The notes: generated from the letters alone by a model not told the origin. A stretch of DNA of 64,000 nt from Ruminococcus sp. (GCA_013911065.1 JACERV010000013.1:1-64000); one strand, 5' to 3'; numbered from the stretch's first letter, positions 16,978 to 26,774 are shown. Program-made: numbers and translations.

Positions 16978-17170
16978 AAGAGCCCCCCGTTGCGTACACC
17001 GCCCGGCAAATGCACCCTGACCGGGCGTGGTGGTTCGTGCTTTCAGCCGTAATGGCGCATAGCGTCAGGCAGAGTGGATCATGCAGGTTTTCATGCCACT
17101 CGCGGGTATCATACTGGAAGCAGAAAATGGCGCAGGCGAACTTACTTCTGACCTCGCCAGCACCAATTAT
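16978..17170. other. GC-rich foreign fragment, no intact gene
   Basis: A stretch distinctly richer in G+C than its neighbours (for example GCCCCCCGTTGCGTACACC and CCGGGCGTGG). Both strands have short open frames, but none has a good start or a recognised motif. It lies between the TetR gene and a broken IS3 gene and is probably leftover mobile DNA. Confidence 0.45.
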
Positions 17171-17175
17171 CAAGA

Positions 17176-17430
17176 TTACCTTTCAAAACAAGATCGTTTT
17201 GTTTTCAACTCTTTTTGTTCTTCGGCAAGTTTTCCCTTGAAATTTTCCTCAGGCTTGTCATCGAAAACAACGGAAGCATTGTTAAGGAATTCTTTCTTCC
17301 AATTACGCAGCAGATTCGGTTGGATATTGTTTTCCGTAGCACTGATATTGAGAACTTTTTCTCCTTTTAACAGCTCAATTACAAGATCTGATTTAAATTT
17401 TGCACTGAAACTTCTTCTTTGTCTGGACAT
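17176..17430 (-). pseudogene. IS3-family transposase OrfA remnant
   Basis: An 84-aa fragment starting MSRQRRSFSAKFKSDLVIEL, the typical IS3 OrfA helix-turn-helix beginning, then LLKGEKVLNISATENNIQPNLLRNWKKEFL and the first leucine-zipper part (FKGKLAEEQKELKTKRS). OrfA normally continues into a -1 frameshift and OrfB with the DDE domain. Neither is present, and the downstream sequence is the GC-rich fragment. The element is therefore dead. The next genes to the right are metabolic, so the debris marks an old insertion between two operons. Confidence 0.8.
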
Positions 17431-17892
17431 AGTAATGAGGCCTCTATTTCGTATTGATTTAAGTATATCCGATTCATTAAAAACTGTCCGTAAAAATGTC
17501 TTAATTTATGAGACCAGTATATTCTTTTCATCAGCTATGGTATCCTTCCGTAAAGAAAAAAACATGGACATTTGCTCATAGAAAAACCACTTAATAATAC
17601 TCTTTTTTTTCCTAAAGTATTCACTTTGTAGTAATTATACAGAAAATACTTTATATGTACAGAAAGCGTTCTGTAAAATAATAACATCTTTTTTATGCAT
17701 CAATCTCAATAGTCCGGGTAATCCAGCTCTATCTACAATTTTCCATAATAACATTGTCTTTACACAGATACTGTCATAAATCTTACTTTTTTTCATAATA
17801 TTAATACTTAATTACCCAAAAATTCTCCCCTGCAATCATATTGTATTTTTAACTTACAGAGCATTCATATCACGTAATTAAAATTTTACAAT
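17431..17892. other. Intergenic stretch after the catabolic operon
   Basis: AT-rich, about 460 bp, with no credible gene. One operator-like imperfect palindrome, ACAGAA-N4-TTCTGT, sits at 17659-17674 inside TACAGAAAGCGTTCTGTA. I see no clean T-run terminator directly after the pantothenate kinase gene. Confidence 0.4.
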
Positions 17893-18681
17893 TTACTTTT
17901 CCTTATTCTTTCCATAGGACAGATTCTTCATATATATGATTTCCAAGCCTTTCAGAAGGAGATATTCATCAATTATAATATGTCGTCTACAGTAAGGTAT
18001 TATTTTCTTTGCCAGTCCCCCTGTTGCTACAACAGTGAGATCGGATCCAAATTCGTCTTTTATTCTGTCGATTATCCCATCTACAGCTGCCGCACTGCTG
18101 TAGATAATGCCGCTTTCCATACAGTCTGCCGTATTTTTCCCTATAATCTGTTTAGGATTTCCAAGTCCTATACCTCCCAGCTGCGACGCATGCGAGGTAA
18201 GCGACTCAAGGGAGACGCCGATCCCTGGATATATCATTCCTCCCCGGTATACTCCTTCAGTATCAACTACGCATACTGTATTTGCCGTGCCCATATCAAA
18301 TATAGCAAGAGGCAGATGATATTCCTTGAGTCCTGCCACAGCATCTGCGATCAGATCACTTCCAAGCTGGGAAGGATTATCAATCTGTATCTCGATACAC
18401 GGATCGATCCCTTTCCCAATGACCATGATCTGACAATGAATAATCTTTTCTGCAGCCAGTTCTACAGCTTTTGTAATCTGGGGCACAACCGAAGATATGA
18501 TGCCCCCTTCGATAATATCAGGACGGATATCATGAAGATCCATTATATTTTTTAAATCGATCGCATATTCCAGTTCTGTTTTTGTCCGTATGGTTGAAAG
18601 CCGCTCCACAAACAGAACCTTCTTATTGTCAATTCCCCCTACAACAATATTTGTATTTCCTATATCAATTGCCAGTATCAT
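17893..18681 (-). CDS. coaX: Type III pantothenate kinase
   Basis: A 262-aa CoaX-type kinase catalysing the first step of coenzyme A synthesis (pantothenate to 4'-phosphopantothenate). ASKHA-fold motifs: ILAIDIGNTN (phosphate 1), SQLGSDLIADAV, IFDMGTANTV (phosphate 2), YRGGMIYPGIGVSLESL and a late VVATGGLAKKI. Type III enzymes escape feedback inhibition by CoA. It ends a long operon in which six or more enzymes use CoA thioesters, so its inclusion may raise CoA supply when the pathway is on. The spacing of 15 bp to the glycerate kinase gene supports co-transcription. Confidence 0.93.
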   Translation of the reverse strand: MILAIDIGNTNIVVGGIDNKKVLFVERLSTIRTKTELEYAIDLKNIMDLHDIRPDIIEGGIISSVVPQITKAVELAAEKIIHCQIMVIGKGIDPCIEIQIDNPSQLGSDLIADAVAGLKEYHLPLAIFDMGTANTVCVVDTEGVYRGGMIYPGIGVSLESLTSHASQLGGIGLGNPKQIIGKNTADCMESGIIYSSAAAVDGIIDRIKDEFGSDLTVVATGGLAKKIIPYCRRHIIIDEYLLLKGLEIIYMKNLSYGKNKEK

Positions 18682-18696
18682 AATATTATTTCTCTC

Positions 18697-19842
18697 TTAT
18701 CTTTCATGGCATATCTTCCATAAACGGAAAACCTGTTCCGCTGTATCTGCCAGATTATTTTTCGCATTTTCAGGATCCATGGCTTCATCTAAAGACACCA
18801 CACTTCTCAGTATCGGGAAAAAGGCGTCGATTCCCTTTTCATTACACTTAACGGCCTCTTCTGTAACGCATCCCGAAAATGCAATAACGGGAATGTCGTA
18901 CTGTTTTGCCAGCTCAGCCACTCCCAACGGGGCTTTTCCCATCGCGGTCTGCCCGTCAAGACGGCCTTCTCCGGTAATGACTACATCTGCATACCGGATA
19001 TCTTTATCCAGACCGATCTCCTCCAAAACAATTTTTATCCCGGATTCCAGCACAGCGTCTGTAAAAGTCATAAACGCAAATCCCATTCCTCCGGCAGCCC
19101 CTGCTCCGGGATATTCCGGGGTTGCTTTGTCAAACTTCTCTTTTGCCACCCGGGCATAGTTTTCCATCCACTTATCCATCAGAGAAACCATCTCCGGGCC
19201 TGCTCCTTTCTGAGGACCGTATACCGCACTGCATCCGTCTGGCCCGCAGAGAGGATTTGTGACATCACATGCTATATAAAATTTACATTCCTTCAGTTCA
19301 GGGATTACATCAACGCATTCTATATCTGCCAACACTTCTAACCCTTTTCCACCCTGTGGGATCGGCTTTCCCGCTTTATCAAGAAATTCATATCCCAGGG
19401 CCTGAAGCATTCCTGTACCGCCGTCATTTGTCGCGCTGCCGCCGATTCCTATAATAAATCTCCGACAACCTTTCTTAATAGCGTCTAAAATTACTTCTCC
19501 AACTCCGTATGTGGTTGTATCCATAGGATTTCTTTTCTCTTCCGGGACAAGGGGCAGGCCTGCAGCTCCTGCCATCTCAATAACGGCGGTTGCTGTATCC
19601 TCTATAATTCCGTACTCACACTGCACGGGCGTCCCGAGGGGACCTGTCACACAGACAGTCTGTCTTTTTCCTCCCATTCCTGCGGTGAGGGCTTCTACAG
19701 TTCCCTCCCCGCCGTCAGCAAGCGGTTTTACAAGGATTTCTGCATCGCTATATACTCTTCTAAGACCTTCAGCCACAGAGTTTCCCGCTTCCACAGATGT
19801 TAGACTTCCTTTTAAGGAATCAATTGCAATAACAGCTTTCAT
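18697..19842 (-). CDS. Glycerate kinase, class II (GarK/GlxK type)
   Basis: A 381-aa kinase phosphorylating glycerate, feeding it into glycolysis as 2- or 3-phosphoglycerate. Family signatures: IAIDSLKGSLTSVEAGNSVAEG at the start, LADGGEGTVEAL, IIGIGGSATNDGGTGMLQALGY (the phosphate-binding glycine region), DVTNPLCGPDGCSAVYGPQKGA and ITGEGRLDGQTAMGKAP. Full length. It lies between the thioesterase and CoaX. Its presence suggests that a C3 hydroxy acid is one product of the substrate handled by this operon, or that the transporters also import glycerate. Confidence 0.92.
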   Translation of the reverse strand: MKAVIAIDSLKGSLTSVEAGNSVAEGLRRVYSDAEILVKPLADGGEGTVEALTAGMGGKRQTVCVTGPLGTPVQCEYGIIEDTATAVIEMAGAAGLPLVPEEKRNPMDTTTYGVGEVILDAIKKGCRRFIIGIGGSATNDGGTGMLQALGYEFLDKAGKPIPQGGKGLEVLADIECVDVIPELKECKFYIACDVTNPLCGPDGCSAVYGPQKGAGPEMVSLMDKWMENYARVAKEKFDKATPEYPGAGAAGGMGFAFMTFTDAVLESGIKIVLEEIGLDKDIRYADVVITGEGRLDGQTAMGKAPLGVAELAKQYDIPVIAFSGCVTEEAVKCNEKGIDAFFPILRSVVSLDEAMDPENAKNNLADTAEQVFRLWKICHER

Positions 19843-19860
19843 ATATTTCCTCCCAAGATT

Positions 19861-20340
19861 TTAGAATCCTTCCTGTTTCCTCTTTTTACGTAATTCATAT
19901 CGCTTTTTTCCATTTTCCCATTCTGCTTTTTCCGATACTGACATTGTATCATATTTAAGCCCTGGAACCGTTACTGGAACTCCGTGTTCATCAATTGCTA
20001 CCATAACGACATAGGCTCTGTTAATGCTGCGCCTTAATCCATTCGGATCCTCTACATACGTATCGATTCTAATTTCCATGGAAGATCTGCCTATATATGT
20101 AATGCGGCCTACGAGAACCAACATATCGTTCTGATAAGCCGGACCTTTAAAATTCAATGTATCTATAGCAGCTGTAGTTACGGTTCCTTCACAATGACGT
20201 CGTCCCACAACTCCTGCCGTTTCATCAATCCACTGCATAAGCTGCCCGCCAAAGAGACGTCCATATCCATTAATTTGGGACGAGCGAATCACATAAACCT
20301 GCTCTGTATAAGAATCCGATATCTGTTTTTCTTTTTTCAT
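19861..20340 (-). CDS. Acyl-CoA thioesterase (hotdog fold)
   Basis: A 159-aa single-hotdog thioesterase of the YciA/BFIT type. It shows the typical GRLFGGQLMQWIDETAGVVGRRH helix with the catalytic Asp in IDETA, the following strand VTTAAIDTLNFKGPAYQND, and RAYVVMVAIDEHG. The start MKKEKQ is chosen because GGAGGG lies 9 nt upstream; the frame extends 17 codons further without such a site. It would hydrolyse a surplus or dead-end acyl-CoA and recycle CoA in the pathway. A basic C-terminus (YELRKKRKQEGF) ends the protein. Confidence 0.9.
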   Translation of the reverse strand: MKKEKQISDSYTEQVYVIRSSQINGYGRLFGGQLMQWIDETAGVVGRRHCEGTVTTAAIDTLNFKGPAYQNDMLVLVGRITYIGRSSMEIRIDTYVEDPNGLRRSINRAYVVMVAIDEHGVPVTVPGLKYDTMSVSEKAEWENGKKRYELRKKRKQEGF

Positions 20341-20400
20341 AATATGTCCCTCCATTTGCCAGAATAGGGCGCCGCTATTGCGCCACCCCATTCATAATCT

Positions 20401-21774
20401 TCAGTCATTTTTTTCAAGATTGCAGCTTTTTAAACTAACCAGTGAAAAATCTTTCCTGAATCTAGGTCCGTTTGTTTCACGTGTAAAAAATATCACGAGT
20501 AATAGTGCAATTACCATAGCACCGACCATGACATAGATTCCTGTCATATAACCTGACATACTGTTCCACCCTCCACCCAGATCGATCAGAACGCCCATAA
20601 GTGTAGTTGCTACAGCTGCCCCGAAAAACATCAGCGTTGTCACTACGCCGTTTCCTGTTACAACACACCCTTCTTCCGATGAATCGGCGACAAATTTATA
20701 CATAATCGGATACACCGCATTGGAACAACATCCAAGGAAGAGCTGTAGAACAATCAATGCAACAATACTGATATTAATATACTGCATTAGATAAAAGCCA
20801 AATATAAGCCAGACGCAGTTAATTATCAGTGTCCTTTTGGCTCCATGTTTATCTGCGAACATTCCCCATAGAATCTGCCCCAGTCCTCCAGTTATAGCAT
20901 ACACAACTGACAGACCGGATGCAGCGGTTGAACTATATCCTGCACAAAATGTCAGATACGGGGTCATCCAGAATGTAAATCCGATATATGCAAAATTACA
21001 TAACATACTTACTACTGCAATGACAATAATATTAGGATTTTTTAATGCCTTTATGACACTACTCTTTTCCTTCGCAGTTTTTTTATTAGCTTTATTCTCT
21101 TGAAAAGGCGGGGTCATTCCTGACTCAAGAGTATTTTCTTTGAAGAGATCATAATTCTTTTCGTTACTCCACTTCCAGAAAAGCCCCCATACCACTGCAC
21201 CAATAACAGGAAAGATGATATAAGCATATCGCCAGTTTTCCATTCCTATGACAGAGAGAAGTCCAGTAACAAGTACTCCTCCAAGAGCTGTTCCCCACGG
21301 GAATCCTGCATGGTGGAATCCCATAGCCAAACCGTTCTTCTCTTTCGGCCACCACTCTGCAACATTTCCGACCTCACAGGCTTCTCCTGGGCCGGAACAC
21401 AGTCCCCTCAAGAACTGCCATACAAGGACTAAGGAGAATGTCCCTGTCAGTGGGGACAAGCCGTTAAAAAGCATAAATATCAGATATCCTGCACTCAGAA
21501 ATACCATTCTATATTTTCTCTTCCAACCATGTCCGCCGTTGTCGGCCCATTTTGACAGTGGCAGTGCTGCAATGGCCATTGCAGCGGCGGACACAGTTCC
21601 CATCAAACCTGCAGTATCTGCAGATATCCCATATGTCTCAATTATTCCAGGCAGAACACGGTTTGTAAGTTCTCTCCCGTTTGCATTCAATGCAAATATC
21701 AGCCACAAAAACAATAATGCAATCCACGATTGTTTTGCAATCTTCCCCTTTACAACTTTTATCGTATTCTCCAT
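20401..21774 (-). CDS. MFS transporter, organic-anion type
   Basis: A 457-aa carrier of the major facilitator superfamily with about 12 hydrophobic segments, the last ending in a cytosolic tail. After TM1 the family motif NRVLPGIIETYGIS is seen. The A-like loop PLSKWADNGGHGWKRK follows TM2, and a long central loop (about 215-245) is rich in Lys. EACEVGNVAEWWPKEKNGLAMGF resembles the ExuT/sialate-type anion:cation symporters. The start is set at MENTIKV with AGAGG 8 nt upstream. It lies between the cyclase and thioesterase genes, so it probably moves the pathway substrate or a product. Confidence 0.85.
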   Translation of the reverse strand: MENTIKVVKGKIAKQSWIALLFLWLIFALNANGRELTNRVLPGIIETYGISADTAGLMGTVSAAAMAIAALPLSKWADNGGHGWKRKYRMVFLSAGYLIFMLFNGLSPLTGTFSLVLVWQFLRGLCSGPGEACEVGNVAEWWPKEKNGLAMGFHHAGFPWGTALGGVLVTGLLSVIGMENWRYAYIIFPVIGAVVWGLFWKWSNEKNYDLFKENTLESGMTPPFQENKANKKTAKEKSSVIKALKNPNIIVIAVVSMLCNFAYIGFTFWMTPYLTFCAGYSSTAASGLSVVYAITGGLGQILWGMFADKHGAKRTLIINCVWLIFGFYLMQYINISIVALIVLQLFLGCCSNAVYPIMYKFVADSSEEGCVVTGNGVVTTLMFFGAAVATTLMGVLIDLGGGWNSMSGYMTGIYVMVGAMVIALLLVIFFTRETNGPRFRKDFSLVSLKSCNLEKND

Positions 21775-21797
21775 AACTGTTTCCTCTTGCATTTTCG

Positions 21798-22526
21798 CTA
21801 GTTAACAATCGCAATTGGTCTGATCGGTGATCCAGATCCATTCTTGATCTTAAGAGGAATAGCCATAAAATAGAATCGATCCGGAAGTTTATCCATATTG
21901 TTGATCATCTCCATAATAAAGATCTCATTCGGGAGCCAGTATTTTTTATGGCCATAGGAAAAGTCTTCTACCCCATTCGTCATCGGCGTGTCACATGCTA
22001 TCGTATCCGACCCTACAGCTTTAACTTTTCGCTCTGCGAACAAAGCCACTGCATCTTCTGAGAGTCCTGGCTCTCCCATAGCGTATTTTTTCCATCCGGC
22101 TCCGCATGTCCAATATTTCATCCAGTCAAAATTCAGAAGTACAATCTCTCCTTCCTTTGCCTTATCTCCCATTTCTTTTTCCAGCTGGAGAATTTCATCT
22201 CTTGTAATTCGTTCTCCTTCTTTCTTACCGAATTTGTATACATCATATTTCACCGCCGGCGCCAATAATATATTCCCTGGATACGTTTCCATTGTCTTGT
22301 CTTTCATAGAAGGAATGATATGCGGAGGAACGTCTACATGCGCCCCGGTATGCTCACCCATATTCAGTGTCTGACAGTAATAACCATCGTGTTCATGAGT
22401 CACTGTAGGGTCAATAACAATTGCCGGATGTGTAGGGAACTTCGGCATCCCTTTTTCAATAGTCGGTGATAAATCTATAACTTTTGCATTTTTTAAACAA
22501 CTGTTTAATACTTCCCACTGTTTCAT
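21798..22526 (-). CDS. Cyclase-family (kynurenine formamidase-like) metal hydrolase
   Basis: A 242-aa member of the PF04199 'cyclase' family. The defining motif appears as GEHTGAHVDVPPHI (H-x-G-x-H-x-D-x-P-x-H), which binds divalent metal, and a later D-x-x in GSDTIACDTPMT. Family members hydrolyse amides or lactones, such as N-formylkynurenine, isatin or a ring lactone, to carboxylates. Located between the GntP-type permease and the MFS carrier, it may open a lactone or amide before or after CoA activation. The substrate cannot be told from the sequence. Confidence 0.87.
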   Translation of the reverse strand: MKQWEVLNSCLKNAKVIDLSPTIEKGMPKFPTHPAIVIDPTVTHEHDGYYCQTLNMGEHTGAHVDVPPHIIPSMKDKTMETYPGNILLAPAVKYDVYKFGKKEGERITRDEILQLEKEMGDKAKEGEIVLLNFDWMKYWTCGAGWKKYAMGEPGLSEDAVALFAERKVKAVGSDTIACDTPMTNGVEDFSYGHKKYWLPNEIFIMEMINNMDKLPDRFYFMAIPLKIKNGSGSPIRPIAIVN

Positions 22527-22567
22527 CTCAGATATCTCCTGTTAATTAAATATACTGTTGATATTTA

Positions 22568-23869
22568 TTATACAAAGAAAACACTCACCATAGCTGCCAC
22601 GATTGGAGCTACTAAAGAAAGCCAAAACACTGGCATATAAGCCTTTTTATGATTCAATCCTGAAACCGTCAGAGCTACAATTACTCCTGTATTCCAAGGA
22701 ACAGTATCAAATCCACCGGCAGCAGCACATACTGTTCTATGTATCCATTCCGGTGAAAGTCCTGCTGCGATCCATGCATCGGAAAACATTTCCAAAATCA
22801 TTGTAATTGCGCCTGATGCGGATCCACAAATCAGAGCAACAATATTTGTCGAAAATACAACGGATACTGCGGTAGCAAATTTAGATGTACTTGAGAAGGA
22901 CAGAAGAATATCCCTGATCATAGTAAAAGCATCTGTTACAGCTATCACCTGAGCGATTCCTACAATACATGCAACACTTACAAGAGGTTTGACCCCATTA
23001 TCCGTACCTATATTCAGACAGTCGATCAGGTTCGGAATAGATTTCCAAAATAAAATAATAGCGGAGACAACACCAAGTAAAAGTCCAAAAATCGGATTCA
23101 GATCAAAAATATTGATAGAACCAAGGCAAATTAAAATCGGAATCAGCGATACAACGAGTCCCGGTGCACGGCTTTCAATTTCAGTGGCATCTCCTGTCGT
23201 CGTTTCCGGGGGGAGAGAGTTCTGTTTCCATGCTACCTTCTTTGCTCTTTTATTTTCAACAACAAGATATCCTCCACAGAACACATAATACACGACCGCC
23301 ATCGCAATACTCATAATCGGAGCTGCTGTCAGAGATGTACCAAGTACATTCGTAGGGATAATATTATGAATCTGAAGACCTCCCGGCCAGATCAGCTCTG
23401 CAGGGACAATACCCATAAGCGTCAGCCCAGGCCAAAGGTACCAAGGTGTTTTTGTCTCCTTAAAGATCGGTTTTGACAGAGGGAGCAGCACAAAGTATAC
23501 AACAAATGCTGAAATACCACCCCATGTCAGAAAAGATGTCACAAGAACGTATCCAAAAAGAGACCATCTTTTTCCCATTTTTCTTACAACTGTATCACCG
23601 ATTCTCCATGCCGCACCACTTACATCAAACAGCTTTCCAAGCATAGCTCCCGCTACAAATATAAGCAGGTTGGGAGCCGCAAAACTCCCAACGCCGTCCG
23701 CAAAAGTTCCGGTAAACACCTCTGTAAGACCTAACCTGCTCGACAACGCAATAATGATTACACAAATTACACTTGTATAAATAACATTCCAGTTTTTATA
23801 AACTGCAAATGTCATAAATGACAATGATATAATAATGCCTATCAACCCTATAATTACTCCTGATGACAT
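22568..23869 (-). CDS. GntP-like organic-acid permease
   Basis: A 433-aa membrane protein with about 12 hydrophobic segments, related to the GntP/CitMHS (IT superfamily) carriers: LLIFVAGAMLGKLFDVSGAAWRIGDTVVRKMG near the first third, and GSASGAITMILEMFSDAW-IAAGLSPEWIHRTVCAAAGGFDTVPWNTGVIVAL near the end. The family takes up gluconate, 3-hydroxybutyrate and similar hydroxy acids with protons or sodium. It directly follows the 3-hydroxyacyl-CoA dehydrogenase gene, which suggests a short hydroxy acid as cargo. This is inference from context. Confidence 0.83.
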   Translation of the reverse strand: MSSGVIIGLIGIIISLSFMTFAVYKNWNVIYTSVICVIIIALSSRLGLTEVFTGTFADGVGSFAAPNLLIFVAGAMLGKLFDVSGAAWRIGDTVVRKMGKRWSLFGYVLVTSFLTWGGISAFVVYFVLLPLSKPIFKETKTPWYLWPGLTLMGIVPAELIWPGGLQIHNIIPTNVLGTSLTAAPIMSIAMAVVYYVFCGGYLVVENKRAKKVAWKQNSLPPETTTGDATEIESRAPGLVVSLIPILICLGSINIFDLNPIFGLLLGVVSAIILFWKSIPNLIDCLNIGTDNGVKPLVSVACIVGIAQVIAVTDAFTMIRDILLSFSSTSKFATAVSVVFSTNIVALICGSASGAITMILEMFSDAWIAAGLSPEWIHRTVCAAAGGFDTVPWNTGVIVALTVSGLNHKKAYMPVFWLSLVAPIVAAMVSVFFV

Positions 23870-23889
23870 ATCCGTCTCCTCTCATTACT

Positions 23890-24744
23890 TTATTTTTTCG
23901 AATAATCATAAAATCCTCTTCCACTCTTTCTGCCAAGCATTCCGGCATTTACCATTTTCTTAAGAAGCGGACACGGTCTGTATTTCGGATCTCCCATTTC
24001 TTCGTAAATCTTTGTCATGCTGGCAAGGAGCGTATCAAGTCCGGTGTAATCGGAAAGTTCAAGGGGACCCATCGGCCAGTTGCATCCCAGTTTCATGGCC
24101 TGATCCACATCTTCCGGTTTATTTCCTTCCATCACAAGATAGATTGCTTCGTTTCTCATAGGCTCGAAGATACGGTTTACGATAAATCCTGCGGTATCCG
24201 GTGCTTTTACTGTTGTCTTTCCGATCAGCTGTCCGAACTCGAATGCTTTCTTCTCGGTCTCCTCGGAAGTCAGAAGGCCCGGAATGATCTCAACCAGTCT
24301 CATCGCCGGAACCGGCATGAAGAAATGAGTTCCCACCACACGTTCCGGACGTTTCGCAGCGCTTGCGATTTTTGTGATTGACATACCGGAGGTATTGGTA
24401 CAGAGAATCGCGTCATCTTTCATGATCTCATCAAGTTGAGCAAATATTTTAAGTTTGATATCCATATTTTCTGTCGCAGCTTCTACCACAACATCCACGT
24501 CTTTTCCATCCTCATAACTTCCGGAAGTTGAAAGAAGTTTCAGCGTTGCCTCTCTGTCCTCGGCTTTAATCTTCCCTTTCTCAATCTTTCTCTGGAGAAA
24601 ATGGGCTATATTGGCCGCTCCCTTGTCTGCCAGTTCCTTAGAGATATCTACCAGAAGTGTCGGTACGCCATGTTCAATACATGTCTGTGCAATCCCGCTT
24701 CCCATGATTCCTGCACCTACAACCATAACTTTTGAAATACTCAT
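23890..24744 (-). CDS. hbd: 3-hydroxybutyryl-CoA dehydrogenase
   Basis: A 284-aa NAD(P)-dependent dehydrogenase interconverting (S)-3-hydroxyacyl-CoA and 3-oxoacyl-CoA. The Rossmann motif is [13 protein letters not shown] (7-19). [11 protein letters not shown], the catalytic His in [16 protein letters not shown], the Asn/Glu contacts in [18 protein letters not shown], and the C-terminal [13 protein letters not shown] are all intact. Length is typical of the clostridial Hbd/PaaH subgroup. It sits two genes away from a CoA-transferase and in the same operon as a thiolase, forming the oxidation step before thiolytic cleavage. Confidence 0.94.
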   Translation of the reverse strand: MSISKVMVVGAGIMGSGIAQTCIEHGVPTLLVDISKELADKGAANIAHFLQRKIEKGKIKAEDREATLKLLSTSGSYEDGKDVDVVVEAATENMDIKLKIFAQLDEIMKDDAILCTNTSGMSITKIASAAKRPERVVGTHFFMPVPAMRLVEIIPGLLTSEETEKKAFEFGQLIGKTTVKAPDTAGFIVNRIFEPMRNEAIYLVMEGNKPEDVDQAMKLGCNWPMGPLELSDYTGLDTLLASMTKIYEEMGDPKYRPCPLLKKMVNAGMLGRKSGRGFYDYSKK

Positions 24745-24765
24745 AATTCTAATCTCCTTTTCTGC

Positions 24766-25170
24766 TTACTTATCTGTTTTTTCCACAAATTCCACGAGTA
24801 CCCCCAAACCATATCTCGGTCTGAGGAAATTCACGATGATTCCGCCGGCCCCCTTTGCCGGAACCTCTTCAAGCATCTCCATCCCCTTTGCGGTATACTC
24901 ATCTCTGGCAGCTCGCACGTCTTCAACCTCAAATGCGATGTGATGAAGACCGCCTTTCCCTTTGTTAAATTCTGTCAGTTTACCCGCAGTTGGAACTACA
25001 AGCTCTACCGGGCTTTCCTCCGCAGAATATTTGGTAAAAATACACCACGCCTGATATGCGTCCACATATTCTCTATAGTCTTCTTCCAGTCCGAACTGTT
25101 CCATGAACTGCTGCGCCCGTTCCATCGTAGTCATAATAATCCCCACATGATGTAATCTAACCGGTTTCAT
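24766..25170 (-). CDS. VOC-fold protein, methylmalonyl-CoA epimerase-like
   Basis: A 134-aa vicinal-oxygen-chelate protein. The metal-binding pattern is seen as His near the start (VRLHHVGIIM), His in GGLHHIAFEVEDV and Glu in GVLVEFVE at the end, the H-H-E set of epimerases and glyoxalases. Methylmalonyl-CoA epimerase has the same size. It overlaps the CoA-transferase stop (ATGA) and precedes the (S)-specific 3-hydroxyacyl-CoA dehydrogenase. It could therefore epimerise the hydroxyacyl-CoA to the enantiomer the dehydrogenase accepts. That role is inference; a lyase or dioxygenase-like activity remains possible. Confidence 0.8.
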   Translation of the reverse strand: MKPVRLHHVGIIMTTMERAQQFMEQFGLEEDYREYVDAYQAWCIFTKYSAEESPVELVVPTAGKLTEFNKGKGGLHHIAFEVEDVRAARDEYTAKGMEMLEEVPAKGAGGIIVNFLRPRYGLGVLVEFVEKTDK

Positions 25171-26774
25171 ACTTGCTCCTCCTGATTATTATTCATAATT
25201 GTATCCAGAAGATTTATCTTTCCGTCACTGTATATAATGGTATCTGTCACTTTCAGATCATCGGAGATCAGCGGAGTAAATTCCATCTGATCCAGGATAT
25301 CTTTCTTAAGATCTACGCCTTTTGCAATTTCTGTCAGCATCGGTCCATTCTCTGTCATTTTAAATACAGCCCGCTCTGTCACATAAATCATCTTCTGTCC
25401 GTTTTCGTAAGCAATCTTTCCGTTATATGAAATCTGCTGAACTTTTTTTACAAGCTTTTTAAAACGGCCTTCCTGCACAATCTTTACTCCGTCTTCAGAA
25501 AATTCCGTCTTCAGGCCGCCGCCTGTAAATGTGGAGCAGAATATTACATTCTTTGCTGTTGCGGTAATATCAATGAATCCGCCTGCCCCAGGAGCCTTCG
25601 GTCCCATTTTGGTAGCGTTTACATTTCCGGTCTGATCCATCTCTCCCGCGCCCATAAAGGTAAAATCTATTCCTGTTCCGTTGTACAGTTCAAACTGTCT
25701 GTCGTGAGGGATCAATGCCTGGGCGTTCATTGAAATACCAAAATCGATCGTCTTCTGTGGTGTTCCTCCGTATACTCCTGACTCAACTGTAACCATAACA
25801 GTATCTGAGAGTCCTTCTTCTGCAATGATGGATCCTACGACATCATTTGGAATTCCAGTTCCTATATTGATGATCTGATCCGGAAGCAGTTCCATCATCG
25901 CCCGCCTGCCAATGACCTTACGCTCTGTTAAAGGAATAACTTCGGCGGCATGCTCCGGTGCCAGTCCCTGTCCTGAATAAGACGGATCATAATACCACGA
26001 TCTTGTCTGCCGATGATCTTCATGTGGATTTTCACAGACAACAACTGCATCTACCAATACTCCCGGCACCACTACTTCTTTTGGACTCAGGGAACCATTT
26101 TTCACAATCCTTTCGACCTGAACGATCACCTTTCCTCCCCAGCGTTTTGTGGCCATTACCGCCGGCAGTACCTCCAGAACCATCGCCTCATGAGCTGTAC
26201 TAATATTTCCATTCTCATCTGCAAAAGTACCACGGATCAGAAGAGTGTCAATAGGAACCGGCTTATACTGCAGATATTCCTCACCGTCCACTGTAACAAG
26301 TCCGACTTCGTCATAGCCGCAGTCCTTTGTTTTCTGATTCATTTTTCCGCCTTCCAGCCTAGGATCTATGTAGGTGCCGATTCCGACTTTAGAAAGCTTT
26401 CCAGGTTCTTTTAAAGCCATACTGTGAAACATATTCGCCATCTGCCCCTGAGGAAGATTAAAAGCTTCTATCTTGTTTCCAGCTATCAGATCCATCATTT
26501 TTGCTGACTGTCCCCAGTGTCCCCCAATGACTCTCTTAAGCAGTCCTTCATGAGCCAGATGAGTCATTCCTCCGGGCATTCCGATCGACGCCTGACCGCA
26601 TGTATGAAAATAAGTAAGATCCCTCGGATGGCCTTCTTCAAGAAAATGTTTCTCTATTTCTTTTAAAACACTTTCACTGGCAGAAATTAAAGTCATTCCT
26701 ATCGTACATAAAGTTGAGCCATCTGAAATCAGATCTACAGCCTGAGCCGCTGTGATAATATCTGGTTTTCTCAT
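25167..26774 (-). CDS. Acetate/propionate CoA-transferase (fused subunits)
   Basis: A 535-aa class I CoA-transferase in which alpha and beta subunits are fused. The N-half has IVQVERIVKNGSLSP-type strands and the CoA-binding VPGVLVDAVV. The C-half has IINIGTGIPNDVVGSI and the catalytic glutamate in VTVESGVYGG, which forms a glutamyl-CoA intermediate, followed by MNATKMGP-like and FIDITATAKNVIFC segments. Start MRKPDI has GAGGAG about 8 nt upstream; the frame opens 11 codons earlier. It would move CoA from acetyl-CoA to the incoming acid, an ATP-free alternative to the ligase encoded just upstream. Confidence 0.9.
   Translation of the reverse strand: MRKPDIITAAQAVDLISDGSTLCTIGMTLISASESVLKEIEKHFLEEGHPRDLTYFHTCGQASIGMPGGMTHLAHEGLLKRVIGGHWGQSAKMMDLIAGNKIEAFNLPQGQMANMFHSMALKEPGKLSKVGIGTYIDPRLEGGKMNQKTKDCGYDEVGLVTVDGEEYLQYKPVPIDTLLIRGTFADENGNISTAHEAMVLEVLPAVMATKRWGGKVIVQVERIVKNGSLSPKEVVVPGVLVDAVVVCENPHEDHRQTRSWYYDPSYSGQGLAPEHAAEVIPLTERKVIGRRAMMELLPDQIINIGTGIPNDVVGSIIAEEGLSDTVMVTVESGVYGGTPQKTIDFGISMNAQALIPHDRQFELYNGTGIDFTFMGAGEMDQTGNVNATKMGPKAPGAGGFIDITATAKNVIFCSTFTGGGLKTEFSEDGVKIVQEGRFKKLVKKVQQISYNGKIAYENGQKMIYVTERAVFKMTENGPMLTEIAKGVDLKKDILDQMEFTPLISDDLKVTDTIIYSDGKINLLDTIMNNNQEEQV

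Noticed and set aside
17010-17581. Plus-strand ORFs across the GC-rich fragment and IS3 remnant
   Set aside because: They are antisense to the IS3 OrfA remnant or cross two unrelated fragments.
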